From: an uncultured Eubacteriales bacterium
GTDB taxonomy: Bacteria; Bacillota; Clostridia; Oscillospirales; Acutalibacteraceae
Length of the DNA stretch: 5,895 nt
Direction: 5' to 3'
Assembly: GCA_934486755.1 (NCBI GenBank)
Contig: CAKSQT010000087.1
Location: 1 to 5,895, forward strand
The translations under genes were made by a program, and so were the position numbers. Of this stretch, positions 1 to 5,895 are shown piece by piece (positions within the stretch are counted from its first letter, which is position 1; every line of letters begins with the position of its first letter). The notes beneath the pieces are model-generated. The model had not been told where the DNA came from. It made no database searches and saw only the letters and a program-made list of their open reading frames with translations.

Positions 1-579
1 GGTACAGCAGTTAGCCTTGAAGAAAAACCACTCAGTCCGTTTATACAGTTGGCGAGTTGGGGAAAATTGTATAATACGGCATTTGTCAAAAAGAATAACT
101 TACGATTTCGCAAAGTGGCCATCGCCGACGATTTTTACTTCAATATTTTTGCTTACAGCATAACCGAAAGAATTAAAATTTTGTCAGACACTAAATATCA
201 TTGGATGTTTAATGACAATTCTCTTTCCAATACGGACAGTAAAGCCCTTAACCGTACTGATGGAATAATAGATGCTCTTGAAGATATTAAAAACAACATA
301 CAGTATAAAGACCGTAAATTAGTTGAGTATTTTTATATAAGAACCGCTATATACTATATACTGTTCTCGTGTAAAGGAACAACAAAGCAACAGATTTATA
401 ATGCATATTCAAAACTATTTGGTTGGTTAAAGAAAAATACTTCTGCCAAAAACAAATATATCTCCATATTCGGGGATTACGGAGAGCAAACCAATGTTAA
501 ATTTATAATTGCATTTTTTAGATTTTTACAGCATATAGGTTTGGCAAGGCTTGCTATATTGATTTACAGTAAAATTTAA
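1..579 (+). CDS. Family 2 glycosyltransferase, C-terminal part (5' end outside window)
   Basis: The frame is open from base 1 to the TAA at 577-579 (192 residues), so the gene begins upstream of the window; the TTG at 49 is an internal codon, not a start. What is visible is the second half of a GT-A fold, family 2 glycosyltransferase: an S-W-G-K-L-Y motif (visible residues 19-24), then N-x-L-R-F and an A-D-D-x-x-F motif (D43, D44; bases 127-132). In this family that position normally carries E-D or D-D, with an acidic residue as catalytic base. It is followed by the usual W-x-x-N-D-N-S-L-S segment near residues 64-72. The nucleotide-sugar binding half is missing from view, so donor and acceptor cannot be told. 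The tail is rich in Lys and aromatics, with a hydrophobic end that may touch the membrane. The flippase gene starts two bases after the stop, so both are almost surely in one operon making a surface polysaccharide. Family call is firm; exact role unknown. Confidence 0.85.
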   Translation, partial: GTAVSLEEKPLSPFIQLASWGKLYNTAFVKKNNLRFRKVAIADDFYFNIFAYSITERIKILSDTKYHWMFNDNSLSNTDSKALNRTDGIIDALEDIKNNIQYKDRKLVEYFYIRTAIYYILFSCKGTTKQQIYNAYSKLFGWLKKNTSAKNKYISIFGDYGEQTNVKFIIAFFRFLQHIGLARLAILIYSKI

Positions 580-580
580 C

Positions 581-585
581 GGTGA
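581..585 (+). promoter_or_regulatory. Shine-Dalgarno-like GGTGA favouring a TTG start at 591
   Basis: GGTGA matches the 3' end of the full Shine-Dalgarno consensus (AAGGAGGTGA) and sits 5 bases before the TTG at 591. The GTG at 582, the first possible start in the frame, lies inside this motif and has no purine-rich site of its own, only AT-rich sequence before it. The motif directly follows the upstream TAA, which suits translational coupling. This supports TTG 591 as the true flippase start, shortening the protein by three residues. Based on the sequence only. Confidence 0.45.
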
Positions 586-1820
586 TTTCATTGACTTTAC
601 GAAAGAAAAATGCGATTTGGAACATAATCGGTGCCTCTGCAAACGCTTTTACGTCACTTGTCTTCACAATGATTGCTACATTTATCAACGGTACGGATAA
701 CACAGGCATTTTTACCTATGCTTTTGCAGTAGCTACAATCATTTTCTGCTTTTCAAATTATATAACAAGACCTTATCAAGTAACAGATATATCAGGGAGC
801 CATAGCGATTCCGATTATATTTATGCGCGTGTTTTCACCTGCTTGTTCGGAATTGCAGCAGCATTGCTGTTCTGCGTTTCTAATCATTACGACATATATA
901 AATCTGCGATGATTGTGACACTATGCGTTTATAGAACGACCGAAGCATTTATAGAAACATTTTATGCTATTATACAAAAACGCGACTTTTTATATAAAGC
1001 GGGCATATCTATGTTTATACGTGCCGTTTTATGCGTTGCAGTCTTTTTTATTTCTGATTTTTATACAAAAAATTTAGTCTTGGCTTGCATCTTGCTTGTG
1101 ACAGTGAATATTTTGTGTTTTGCATTTTATGATTTTCAAAATGCCCGCAAAGTGAATTATGACAAAAGCAAGCCCTCATATAAAGCAATAAAAACTATTC
1201 TTTTTGCCGGTTTTTTTAACTTTGTTTTAACCTTTCTTAATTCGGTTGTTATCAATGTTTCCCGCTATGCGATAGACCGTTATGAAACAAACTATATGCA
1301 GGCTGTTTTCGGATATATAATTATGCCTGCAACATTTATGAGTTTGTTCGGTCAATATATTATACAGCCGGTTCTCACGACGCTTTCAAACGGTTTGGCT
1401 GATAAAAATCTTAATCAGATTACAGGGGTTATCAAGCGTGTAGTTGCCATACTTTTTGCAGGTGGGGTTGTCGTCTTCGTAATAGCATATCTGCTTGAAG
1501 TCCCCGTTCTTTCAATAGTGTTTGGAATGGACTTCTCTCCGTATAAAACAGAAATGATGATCATTATAGGCGGATCGGTGATGTTCGCCTTAGAAACGGT
1601 AGTCTCAACCATACTAGTGGCATTTAGGAAAACCGCCATACAGGCAGTTGTTTTCTTTTCTGTAACAGTCGCCTCTGCTGCCGCATCATTCATAGCTGTT
1701 AAAAATTACGGGTTGTTCGGGTCGGCCATTGTATACAGTACCTCAATGCTTACACTTTCAGCATTCTTAGTGGCAGTATTGATAAATGAAATTTTAAAAT
1801 ACAAGCGGCAATGGAATTAA
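582..1820 (+). CDS. Wzx-type polysaccharide flippase (MOP superfamily)
   Basis: Polytopic membrane protein of 412 residues, about 12 hydrophobic segments by eye (for example 12-34, 43-60, 83-103, 140-160, 165-185, 203-225, 240-262, 285-303, 325-347, 353-373, 380-402). It opens with basic residues and I-W-N-I-I-G-A-S-A-N-A, typical of Firmicutes polysaccharide export proteins. The mid-protein N-V-S-R-Y-A-I-D-R-Y (225-234), followed by a G-Y-I-I-M-P stretch, is the best family mark. The family flips undecaprenyl-linked oligosaccharide repeat units from the cytoplasmic to the outer leaflet. Somewhat shorter than the usual 450-500 residues, but both ends look intact. The listed start is the outermost candidate (GTG, 582); TTG at 591 with a GGTGA site may be the real one. 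It follows the glycosyltransferase by two bases and is the last gene of that operon, ahead of a hairpin terminator. Sugar specificity cannot be read from the sequence. Confidence 0.88.
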   Translation: MISLTLRKKNAIWNIIGASANAFTSLVFTMIATFINGTDNTGIFTYAFAVATIIFCFSNYITRPYQVTDISGSHSDSDYIYARVFTCLFGIAAALLFCVSNHYDIYKSAMIVTLCVYRTTEAFIETFYAIIQKRDFLYKAGISMFIRAVLCVAVFFISDFYTKNLVLACILLVTVNILCFAFYDFQNARKVNYDKSKPSYKAIKTILFAGFFNFVLTFLNSVVINVSRYAIDRYETNYMQAVFGYIIMPATFMSLFGQYIIQPVLTTLSNGLADKNLNQITGVIKRVVAILFAGGVVVFVIAYLLEVPVLSIVFGMDFSPYKTEMMIIIGGSVMFALETVVSTILVAFRKTAIQAVVFFSVTVASAAASFIAVKNYGLFGSAIVYSTSMLTLSAFLVAVLINEILKYKRQWN

Positions 1821-1828
1821 TATATTAT

Positions 1829-1876
1829 AAAGAGAGATACACAATCCCTTATCGGAATTAGGTATCTCTCTTTTTT
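1829..1876 (+). terminator. Rho-independent terminator of the polysaccharide operon
   Basis: A perfect 12-bp stem pairs 1829-1840 (AAAGAGAGATAC) with 1862-1873 (GTATCTCTCTTT) and runs into six T (1871-1876). The stem starts 8 bases after the flippase stop. The 21-base loop is long but holds a smaller bulged pairing (AATCC with GGAATT), so a folded apex is possible. The DUF2142 gene ends at 1884 on the other strand, so the hairpin lies between two convergent genes. In the minus direction the stem itself ends in TTT but the following sequence is mixed A/T, so it would be a weaker terminator for that gene. Confidence 0.85.
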
Positions 1877-1883
1877 ATCATCT

Positions 1884-3998
1884 TTATATCATTTTTAAAA
1901 TAATTAAATCGTAAACGTTATAATACAATACCGACGTAGCTGGCAACATAACTGCAACATTGTACCACCTTTTGCCAGAAAGTTTCAGAATTCCCGGATT
2001 TCCTATCAAGGCAAGCAATGGAAATAAAAGCGGAGTTATATACCTTGCCTGACAACCGTTTATTGTTTCACTTCTGATGGGTGTAAACGATATATACAGC
2101 GCCGTGGCAATAAGCGCCGCCAATCCGAAATAAACTATAACCGCATATACCTCGCTTAAAACGCTGATTTTAAAACGGTCAAGTTCGGATTTGTCGGTAA
2201 CGGCAGTTGCAATCATCAAAACTATATACACCGCCGAACCGCTGCCTATACCGAAATATGCAAAATTAACTATATAATTCTTCATATTTCCGACGGATAG
2301 ATATGTTTTAAGGAAATTAATAAGTATTCTTGCATAATGCACAGGCTCGCCTAAAATAAACCTTATCTGCTGAACGGGATTCACGTCGCCGCCTCTCGGA
2401 TCTCCACCGCTTGTAACCTGTGCAAATGTCTTGACAAGTAACAAAAGTCCCAAGATCAAGCCGATAACAACGCATGTAAGATAATATTTTTTATATTCCT
2501 TCCGCCCGAAGCACTTTTTCCGCAATAAAAACGAAAAAAGAATAAGCGGTGCATATATTAGTTTAGGAATACAGGCAAGTGCGAACGAACCGCACATAAT
2601 AACGGTATCACCCGTTGAAATCGGTTTGTAAGGCTGTTGCATTTCCGTTATAAAATATGCCATACCTAACATTATGAAAGAGGTTACTATCGTATCGTAG
2701 GAATAGCTTGTTGCCATAAGCAAATTTGTCGGGAAAAATGCTATGCACGCGAGTATCATTTTACCGCTTTTCAGCTTTTTCATCGCGAAATAGCTTACAT
2801 AAGCATAAATCAACAGGTTCGCAAACTCACCGCACATAGTCTGCTCGTAGAATGATGCACCGAACATACGGCTCACGGCAATAAATACACCGCTCGGCAG
2901 GTGCGGAAGCGAAACGCCTATGTACAACTTATATGCCAAAAATTCCGATAATCCGTTTAATTGCTTTATCGCGGCGACGTTTGCGGCGGCGCCTTCCCTC
3001 ACCATAGAAAGCGCGTGGACAAGTGTAAACTCCGCCTCGGCTCGGTTGTAATATGCCGTTCCGAAATATGAATCGCCGACAGCCCATCTAAGATGGCTGT
3101 CTATATCCCAACTGTTATGACTCAGCGGCGCGGTAACTATCATCATTATTCCCGTAATAAGCATAACACGCAAGAATATTCTTTCCGGTTTTTCCGCCCA
3201 GTCTTTTCTAAGACAAACAAACACCGCAATAACAGCAATAACAGCCCAAACAAAGAAAAATCTGCTGCGGTTAAAATAACTGCCGAGTGTGTCGGGTCCT
3301 AATATGCACCTTGTAAGCAGGATCTCGGTTAAAGCCGCAATCGCGCCTGAGCCGACATAGCAGAGGGCTAAAATTCCGCTTGTTTTATAATTTTCCTTGA
3401 TTTTATCAGCCGCATATCCCGAAATACTAAACTTTTTGTCAACCAATATTGCCGTTACCGCAGCAACGACGCCTATAAAAATCGCCAATGCAACTTTTAA
3501 CGGTGATAACGGTATTTTATAATCGGTCAGAACGGATTTTTCCTTATAAATACTGATACTGCTTAACTTGTATTTTGAATTAATATCTATTCTCACCGAA
3601 TTAAATTCAGCATTATCCAGATTGAAACAAACAGTATCGTTTTCTTCCAATATCGGCGAAACCGCAACGTTTTCGGAATTAAAATCAAAATCATTGGCAA
3701 AATATAACTCAGCGGTGTCCCTACCGCACGAGTTTTCTATACTCAAAGCAACGCACTGCGCATTGGTTTTAGGCACCTGAAATATTATTTGTGAATCTAT
3801 ACCGTCGGGTTCAACGGTTCCGTCCTCGGACACGATGCAGTCCGCCGCGTCGTATATATCGGCTATCGTCAGCACTGTCTCAGGTTCGGTATTCGGTGCG
3901 GAATACATTTTAAATGTATTCGTCGGGCAAAGCACGGCAAAAGCCGCAATAAATACTGCAATTCCTACTGCCGCAGAAAAAACAATCCTCTTTTTCAT
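1884..3998 (-). CDS. DUF2142-family membrane protein, GT-C-like predicted glycosyltransferase
   Basis: Integral membrane protein of 704 residues. A basic N-terminus and hydrophobic segment (about 5-24) lead into a hydrophilic region, about 26-165, with alternating polar and hydrophobic residues that look like beta strands, probably outside the cell. After that come roughly a dozen hydrophobic segments (for example 167-186, 207-229, 246-263, 275-292, 414-428, 506-523, 612-634). The core matches what I know of DUF2142: S-W-D-I-D-S-H-L-R-W at 296-305 where the family has an acidic/His loop motif, A-T-S-Y-S-Y-D at 429-435, G-G-D ... N-P-V-Q-Q-I-R-F-I-L at 531-549, and G-C-Q-A-R-Y-I-T-P near 648-656. 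Such proteins resemble GT-C enzymes that use lipid-linked sugars on the outer face, but the family's reaction is largely uncharacterised. The start is ATG with TAAGGAG upstream. It is convergent with the polysaccharide operon; a role in the same surface glycan is inference. Its codons are AT-poorer than the flippase's. Confidence 0.75.
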   Translation of the reverse strand: MKKRIVFSAAVGIAVFIAAFAVLCPTNTFKMYSAPNTEPETVLTIADIYDAADCIVSEDGTVEPDGIDSQIIFQVPKTNAQCVALSIENSCGRDTAELYFANDFDFNSENVAVSPILEENDTVCFNLDNAEFNSVRIDINSKYKLSSISIYKEKSVLTDYKIPLSPLKVALAIFIGVVAAVTAILVDKKFSISGYAADKIKENYKTSGILALCYVGSGAIAALTEILLTRCILGPDTLGSYFNRSRFFFVWAVIAVIAVFVCLRKDWAEKPERIFLRVMLITGIMMIVTAPLSHNSWDIDSHLRWAVGDSYFGTAYYNRAEAEFTLVHALSMVREGAAANVAAIKQLNGLSEFLAYKLYIGVSLPHLPSGVFIAVSRMFGASFYEQTMCGEFANLLIYAYVSYFAMKKLKSGKMILACIAFFPTNLLMATSYSYDTIVTSFIMLGMAYFITEMQQPYKPISTGDTVIMCGSFALACIPKLIYAPLILFSFLLRKKCFGRKEYKKYYLTCVVIGLILGLLLLVKTFAQVTSGGDPRGGDVNPVQQIRFILGEPVHYARILINFLKTYLSVGNMKNYIVNFAYFGIGSGSAVYIVLMIATAVTDKSELDRFKISVLSEVYAVIVYFGLAALIATALYISFTPIRSETINGCQARYITPLLFPLLALIGNPGILKLSGKRWYNVAVMLPATSVLYYNVYDLIILKMI

Positions 3999-4009
3999 TA
4001 AACTTCAAA

Positions 4010-4016
4010 CTCCTTA
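4010..4016 (-). promoter_or_regulatory. Ribosome binding site TAAGGAG of the DUF2142 gene
   Basis: On the minus strand TAAGGAG lies 11 bases before the ATG at 3998-3996. It is a near-consensus Shine-Dalgarno sequence at slightly long spacing and supports that start. No convincing -35/-10 pair is visible between it and the regulator stop. Confidence 0.6.
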
Positions 4017-4069
4017 TTTAGGCGGATTGGGATTATTACCGCTTGCCTATACGTAATGTTTTACACTAT

Positions 4070-4098
4070 AAAATCCGTTCCCATTCAGAGAGCGGATT
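4070..4098 (-). terminator. Possible weak terminator after the metal regulator
   Basis: On the minus strand AATCCG (4098-4093) pairs with CGGATT (4077-4072). Inside it, after one A/C mismatch, TCTC pairs with GGGA (one G-U) around a five-base loop. The stem runs into TTTT and then A, so the T tract is short. It lies 46 bases after the regulator stop and 70 or so before the DUF2142 start. It could end the regulator transcript partly and let some transcription reach the next gene. Confidence 0.35.
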
Positions 4099-4117
4099 GC
4101 AAAAGCATATCTCAGGG

Positions 4118-4141
4118 GTATTTTAGGTTTTAGGCTAATAC
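4118..4141. promoter_or_regulatory. Tandem TTTTAGG plus TTAGGCTAA palindrome, iron-box-like
   Basis: On the plus strand TTTTAGG occurs twice in tandem (4121-4127, 4128-4134) and the second copy runs into CTAA, making the odd palindrome TTAGGCTAA (4130-4138). That nine-base core equals the centre of the DtxR/IdeR box (TTAGGTTAGSCTAACCTAA), and a further TTAGG half-site lies at 4123-4127, displaced two bases from its place in the box. The right outer half-site is absent. GTAT and ATAC at the edges (4118-4141) extend the symmetry, with a two-base bulge. It lies just after the regulator stop and about 120-140 bases before the DUF2142 start. A regulatory role is inference. Confidence 0.3.
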
Positions 4142-4144
4142 TCT

Positions 4145-4540
4145 TTAAATGCCTGTTTTTGGTTTTTCTATTATACTGCCTTTTTTTGCGTGGTTTTTGA
4201 TTGCGTTGAAGGATTCTTCGCTTATCACGTGTTCTATCTTGCAGGCGTCCTCGGTCGCCGTCTCCCTGTTGACGCCGAGAAAAACCAGCAGCTCGGTCAG
4301 GGTGGTGTGCCGTTCGTACATTCTTTCGGCTACTTCCCTGCCCGCGTCGGTAAGGGACAAAAATCCGTCCTTATTCACCGTTATATATCCGCCGTCCTTC
4401 AAAAGACCGACGGCACGGCTCACGCTCGGCTTTGAATAGCCCATATATTCCGCAACGTCAAGCGAGCGAACCGCCCCTGTTTTGTTGTAAAGTATATATA
4501 TTGTTTCGAGATACATCTCGCCGGATTCCTGCAAATGCAT
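4145..4540 (-). CDS. DtxR/MntR-family metal-dependent transcriptional repressor
   Basis: Cytoplasmic dimeric repressor of 131 residues. Residues 1-70 form the winged helix: E-M-Y-L-E-T-I-Y (8-15), a recognition helix around S-K-P-S-V-S-R-A-V (36-44) and a wing T-V-N-K-D-G-F-L-S-L-T (54-64). Residues 71-119 are the metal-binding and dimerisation domain, with R-H (77-78) and D-A-C-K-I-E-H-V-I-S (98-107). There is no C-terminal SH3-like domain, so its size matches MntR (about 140) rather than DtxR (about 226). Aligned by eye, the primary metal site is M9, C100, E103, H104, as in DtxR (M10, C102, E105, H106), whereas MntR has D8 and E99; this points to iron sensing. DtxR ancillary ligands E83 and H98 appear as T82 and T96. 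The ATG at 4540 is the first start after an in-frame TAA; the ribosome site is weak (AAGTGTGA, 6 bases upstream). Own promoter and candidate operator lie upstream; tuf precedes it. No transporter target gene is in view. Confidence 0.88.
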   Translation of the reverse strand: MHLQESGEMYLETIYILYNKTGAVRSLDVAEYMGYSKPSVSRAVGLLKDGGYITVNKDGFLSLTDAGREVAERMYERHTTLTELLVFLGVNRETATEDACKIEHVISEESFNAIKNHAKKGSIIEKPKTGI

Positions 4541-4558
4541 TGTTTATCACACTTTCAA

Positions 4559-4582
4559 AATTACTGTATAAATTACTGTATA
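4559..4582. repeat. Perfect 12-bp tandem repeat, candidate regulator operator
   Basis: AATTACTGTATA occurs twice back to back (4559-4570 and 4571-4582) with no mismatch. Each copy contains TAC-T-GTA, an inverted repeat with a one-base centre, so the two centres are 12 bases apart, just over one helical turn. The repeat begins two bases downstream of the -10 box of the regulator promoter, covers the expected start site and lies within the leader. Two dimers of a DtxR/MntR-type protein binding there would block transcription, which suggests autoregulation. The motif does not resemble the DtxR consensus, so binding is inference; the repeat itself is plain in the sequence. Confidence 0.6.
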
Positions 4583-4584
4583 TA

Positions 4585-4612
4585 AGTATACCACAGTTTT
4601 ATATTTTTTCAA
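4585..4612 (-). promoter_or_regulatory. Sigma-A-type promoter of the metal regulator
   Basis: On the minus strand TTGAAA (-35, 4612-4607) and TATACT (-10, 4590-4585) are separated by 16 bases. TGG directly before the -10 gives an extended -10 element. Each hexamer differs from consensus at one base. The predicted start is near 4578, inside the tandem repeat, giving a leader of about 38 bases before the regulator ATG. The -35 lies 14 bases beyond the tuf terminator stem, so the gene has its own transcription. Confidence 0.75.
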
Positions 4613-4620
4613 GTAATGAT

Positions 4621-4660
4621 AAAAACAAATCGGAGTTTATACAAAATAAACTCCGATTTT
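4621..4660 (-). terminator. Rho-independent terminator of tuf
   Basis: A perfect 14-bp stem pairs 4627-4640 (AAATCGGAGTTTAT) with 4646-4659 around a five-base loop. On the minus strand it is followed by G then five T (4625-4621). It starts 32 bases after the tuf stop codon and separates tuf from the regulator promoter just beyond. Confidence 0.92.
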
Positions 4661-4691
4661 CTGAATTTTAAGCTCTAACGCCTAATTCTAA

Positions 4692-5894
4692 TTAGCCGTT
4701 GATAGCTGTAACAACGCCCGAACCTACTGTACGTCCGCCTTCACGGATTGCGAAACGAAGTCCCTCTTCGATTGCGATCGGGGTGATGAGCTCTACGTCC
4801 ATCTCTACGTTATCGCCAGGCATACACATCTCGGTTCCTGCCGGAAGTGATACTACGCCTGTTACGTCGGTCGTTCTGAAATAGAACTGAGGACGGTAAT
4901 TGTTGAAGAACGGTGTATGACGTCCGCCTTCGTCCTTGGTCAGTACGTATACCTGTCCGTGGAACTTTGTGTGAGGATTGATTGAACCCGGTTTGCAGAG
5001 TACCTGTCCGCGCTCTACTTCCTCACGGCCTACGCCGCGGAGAAGCGCACCTACGTTATCGCCCGCTTCGCAGAAGTCAAGGGTCTTGCGGAACATTTCC
5101 ATTGATGTTACAACGGTCTTCTTGCGTTCCTCGGTAAGTCCGATGATCTCTACTTCGTCGCCTGCGTTGAGCTGTCCGCGCTCTACACGGCCTGTTACAA
5201 CGGTACCGCGGCCTGAAATCGTCATTACGTCCTCGATAGGCATAAGGAACGGAAGATCTGCTTTACGCTCAGGTGTAGGAATATAATCGTCTACTGCTTC
5301 CATAAGCTCTTTGATCGGCGCATACTCAGGTGCGTCGGGATCGGTTGAAGTACATTCGAGAGCTACAAGCGCTGAACCCTTGATGATAGGTGTATCGTCG
5401 CCAGGGAACTCATACTTGTCAAGTGTCTCGCGAATTTCCATCTCAACGAGTTCGAGAAGCTCTTCGTCGTCTACCTGGTCGCACTTATTCATAAATACTA
5501 CGATATACGGAACGCCAACCTGACGGGCAAGGAGAAGATGCTCTCTTGTCTGTGCCATAGGTCCGTCTGTCGCCGCGATTACGAGGATTGCGCCGTCCAT
5601 CTGTGCCGCACCTGTAATCATGTTCTTTACATAGTCAGCGTGTCCGGGGCAGTCAACGTGTGCGTAGTGACGCTTATCTGTCTCATACTCTACGTGTGCG
5701 GTATTGATTGTAATTCCGCGCGCTCTCTCCTCAGGCGCCTTATCTATGTTTGCATAGTCCTCAAACTGCGCCTGTCCCTTCAATGAAAGGTACTTTGTGA
5801 TTGCTGCCGTAAGTGTCGTCTTACCGTGGTCTACGTGACCGATGGTTCCGATATTTACGTGCGGCTTATTTCTTTCAAATTTAGCCTTTGCCAT
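4692..5894 (-). CDS. tuf: Translation elongation factor Tu (EF-Tu)
   Basis: Complete at 400 residues, the usual EF-Tu length. EF-Tu is the GTPase that brings aminoacyl-tRNA to the ribosomal A site. All G motifs are present: P-loop G-H-V-D-H-G-K-T (19-26), switch I R-A-R-G-I-T-I-N (57-64) with the Mg-binding Thr62, D-C-P-G-H (81-85) with the catalytic His85, N-K-C-D (136-139) and S-A-L (174-176). Domain 2 follows from about 212 ([14 protein letters not shown] at 227-240), and domain 3 from about 308 to the end ([11 protein letters not shown] at 381-391). No residue looks out of place. ATG at 5894-5892 is followed by the standard A-K-A-K-F-E-R; only one base upstream is in the window, so its ribosome site, promoter and possible fusA neighbour are not visible. 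Codon use is strongly biased and more GC-rich than the rest, as expected for a very highly expressed gene. A strong terminator follows. Confidence 0.99.
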   Translation of the reverse strand: MAKAKFERNKPHVNIGTIGHVDHGKTTLTAAITKYLSLKGQAQFEDYANIDKAPEERARGITINTAHVEYETDKRHYAHVDCPGHADYVKNMITGAAQMDGAILVIAATDGPMAQTREHLLLARQVGVPYIVVFMNKCDQVDDEELLELVEMEIRETLDKYEFPGDDTPIIKGSALVALECTSTDPDAPEYAPIKELMEAVDDYIPTPERKADLPFLMPIEDVMTISGRGTVVTGRVERGQLNAGDEVEIIGLTEERKKTVVTSMEMFRKTLDFCEAGDNVGALLRGVGREEVERGQVLCKPGSINPHTKFHGQVYVLTKDEGGRHTPFFNNYRPQFYFRTTDVTGVVSLPAGTEMCMPGDNVEMDVELITPIAIEEGLRFAIREGGRTVGSGVVTAING

Positions 5895-5895
5895 T

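Noticed and set aside
49..579. A complete short gene starting at TTG 49
   Set aside because: The frame is open to base 1 and the codons before 49 continue sensible glycosyltransferase sequence, so the gene is cut by the window edge.
1415..1693. Minus-strand open frame of 92 codons inside the flippase
   Set aside because: Antisense to a well-supported gene; Thr/Ala-rich product without family signs.
3926..3936. Lipobox at Cys24 of the DUF2142 protein
   Set aside because: The residues before the Cys are A-V-L, with Leu at -1 where Gly, Ala or Ser is needed, so a plain membrane anchor is more likely.
3093..4056. Plus-strand open frames at 3093-3302, 3568-3780 and 3835-4056
   Set aside because: Shadows of the DUF2142 gene without recognisable protein features.
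4000..4144. Riboswitch or small RNA in the leader of the DUF2142 gene
   Set aside because: Only short, imperfect hairpins are present and nothing matches a riboswitch class I know.
4149..4671. Plus-strand open frames at 4149-4439, 4190-4435 and 4432-4671
   Set aside because: Antisense to the metal regulator; the last one also spans its promoter and the tuf terminator. No sensible ribosome sites or recognisable products.
4978..5786. Several plus-strand open frames within the tuf region (4699-4884, 4978-5286, 5311-5523, 5538-5786)
   Set aside because: They are antisense to tuf, a certain gene with strong codon bias; their products are low-complexity Ser/Thr/Arg-rich with no family resemblance.

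Overview
The window looks like chromosomal DNA from a Gram-positive, low-to-mid GC member of the Firmicutes, most likely the Clostridia (Oscillospiraceae/Ruminococcus-like). This rests on the clostridial style of the EF-Tu sequence, the short DtxR/MntR-type regulator, the Wzx-type flippase carrying the RYAID motif common in Firmicutes, GTG/TTG start choices and compact hairpin plus T-run terminators. The genus is inference.

Layout. Bases 1-1820 (+ strand) are the downstream end of a surface-polysaccharide cluster: the C-terminal part of a family 2 glycosyltransferase (cut by the window edge), followed two bases later by a polysaccharide flippase. A 12-bp hairpin with a T-run (1829-1876) closes this operon. 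The other three genes lie on the minus strand. Read in their own direction they are: tuf (EF-Tu, 5894-4692), a strong terminator (4660-4621), a promoter (4612-4585) with a perfect 12-bp tandem repeat over its start site (4582-4559), a DtxR/MntR-family metal-dependent repressor (4540-4145), a 146-bp gap with a weak hairpin and a TTAGGCTAA palindrome, and a large DUF2142-type membrane protein (3998-1884) that ends tail-to-tail with the flippase.

How the genes relate. The glycosyltransferase adds sugars to a lipid-linked repeat unit in the cytoplasm and the flippase moves the unit across the membrane. The DUF2142 protein, which resembles GT-C-type glycosyltransferases, could modify the product outside the membrane; that link is inference from family and proximity, since it is transcribed convergently. 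The repressor is probably autoregulated through the repeat at its promoter. Its residue pattern suggests iron rather than manganese sensing. The tuf gene is an independent housekeeping unit.

By hand counts on sample lines, GC is about one third in the polysaccharide part, about 40% in the DUF2142 gene, and at or above 50% in sampled tuf lines. This fits the usual pattern of exchangeable polysaccharide loci beside core genes. I see no mobile element, CRISPR array, RNA gene or clearly new system. The most interesting signals are the regulator's metal-site pattern and its candidate operators.
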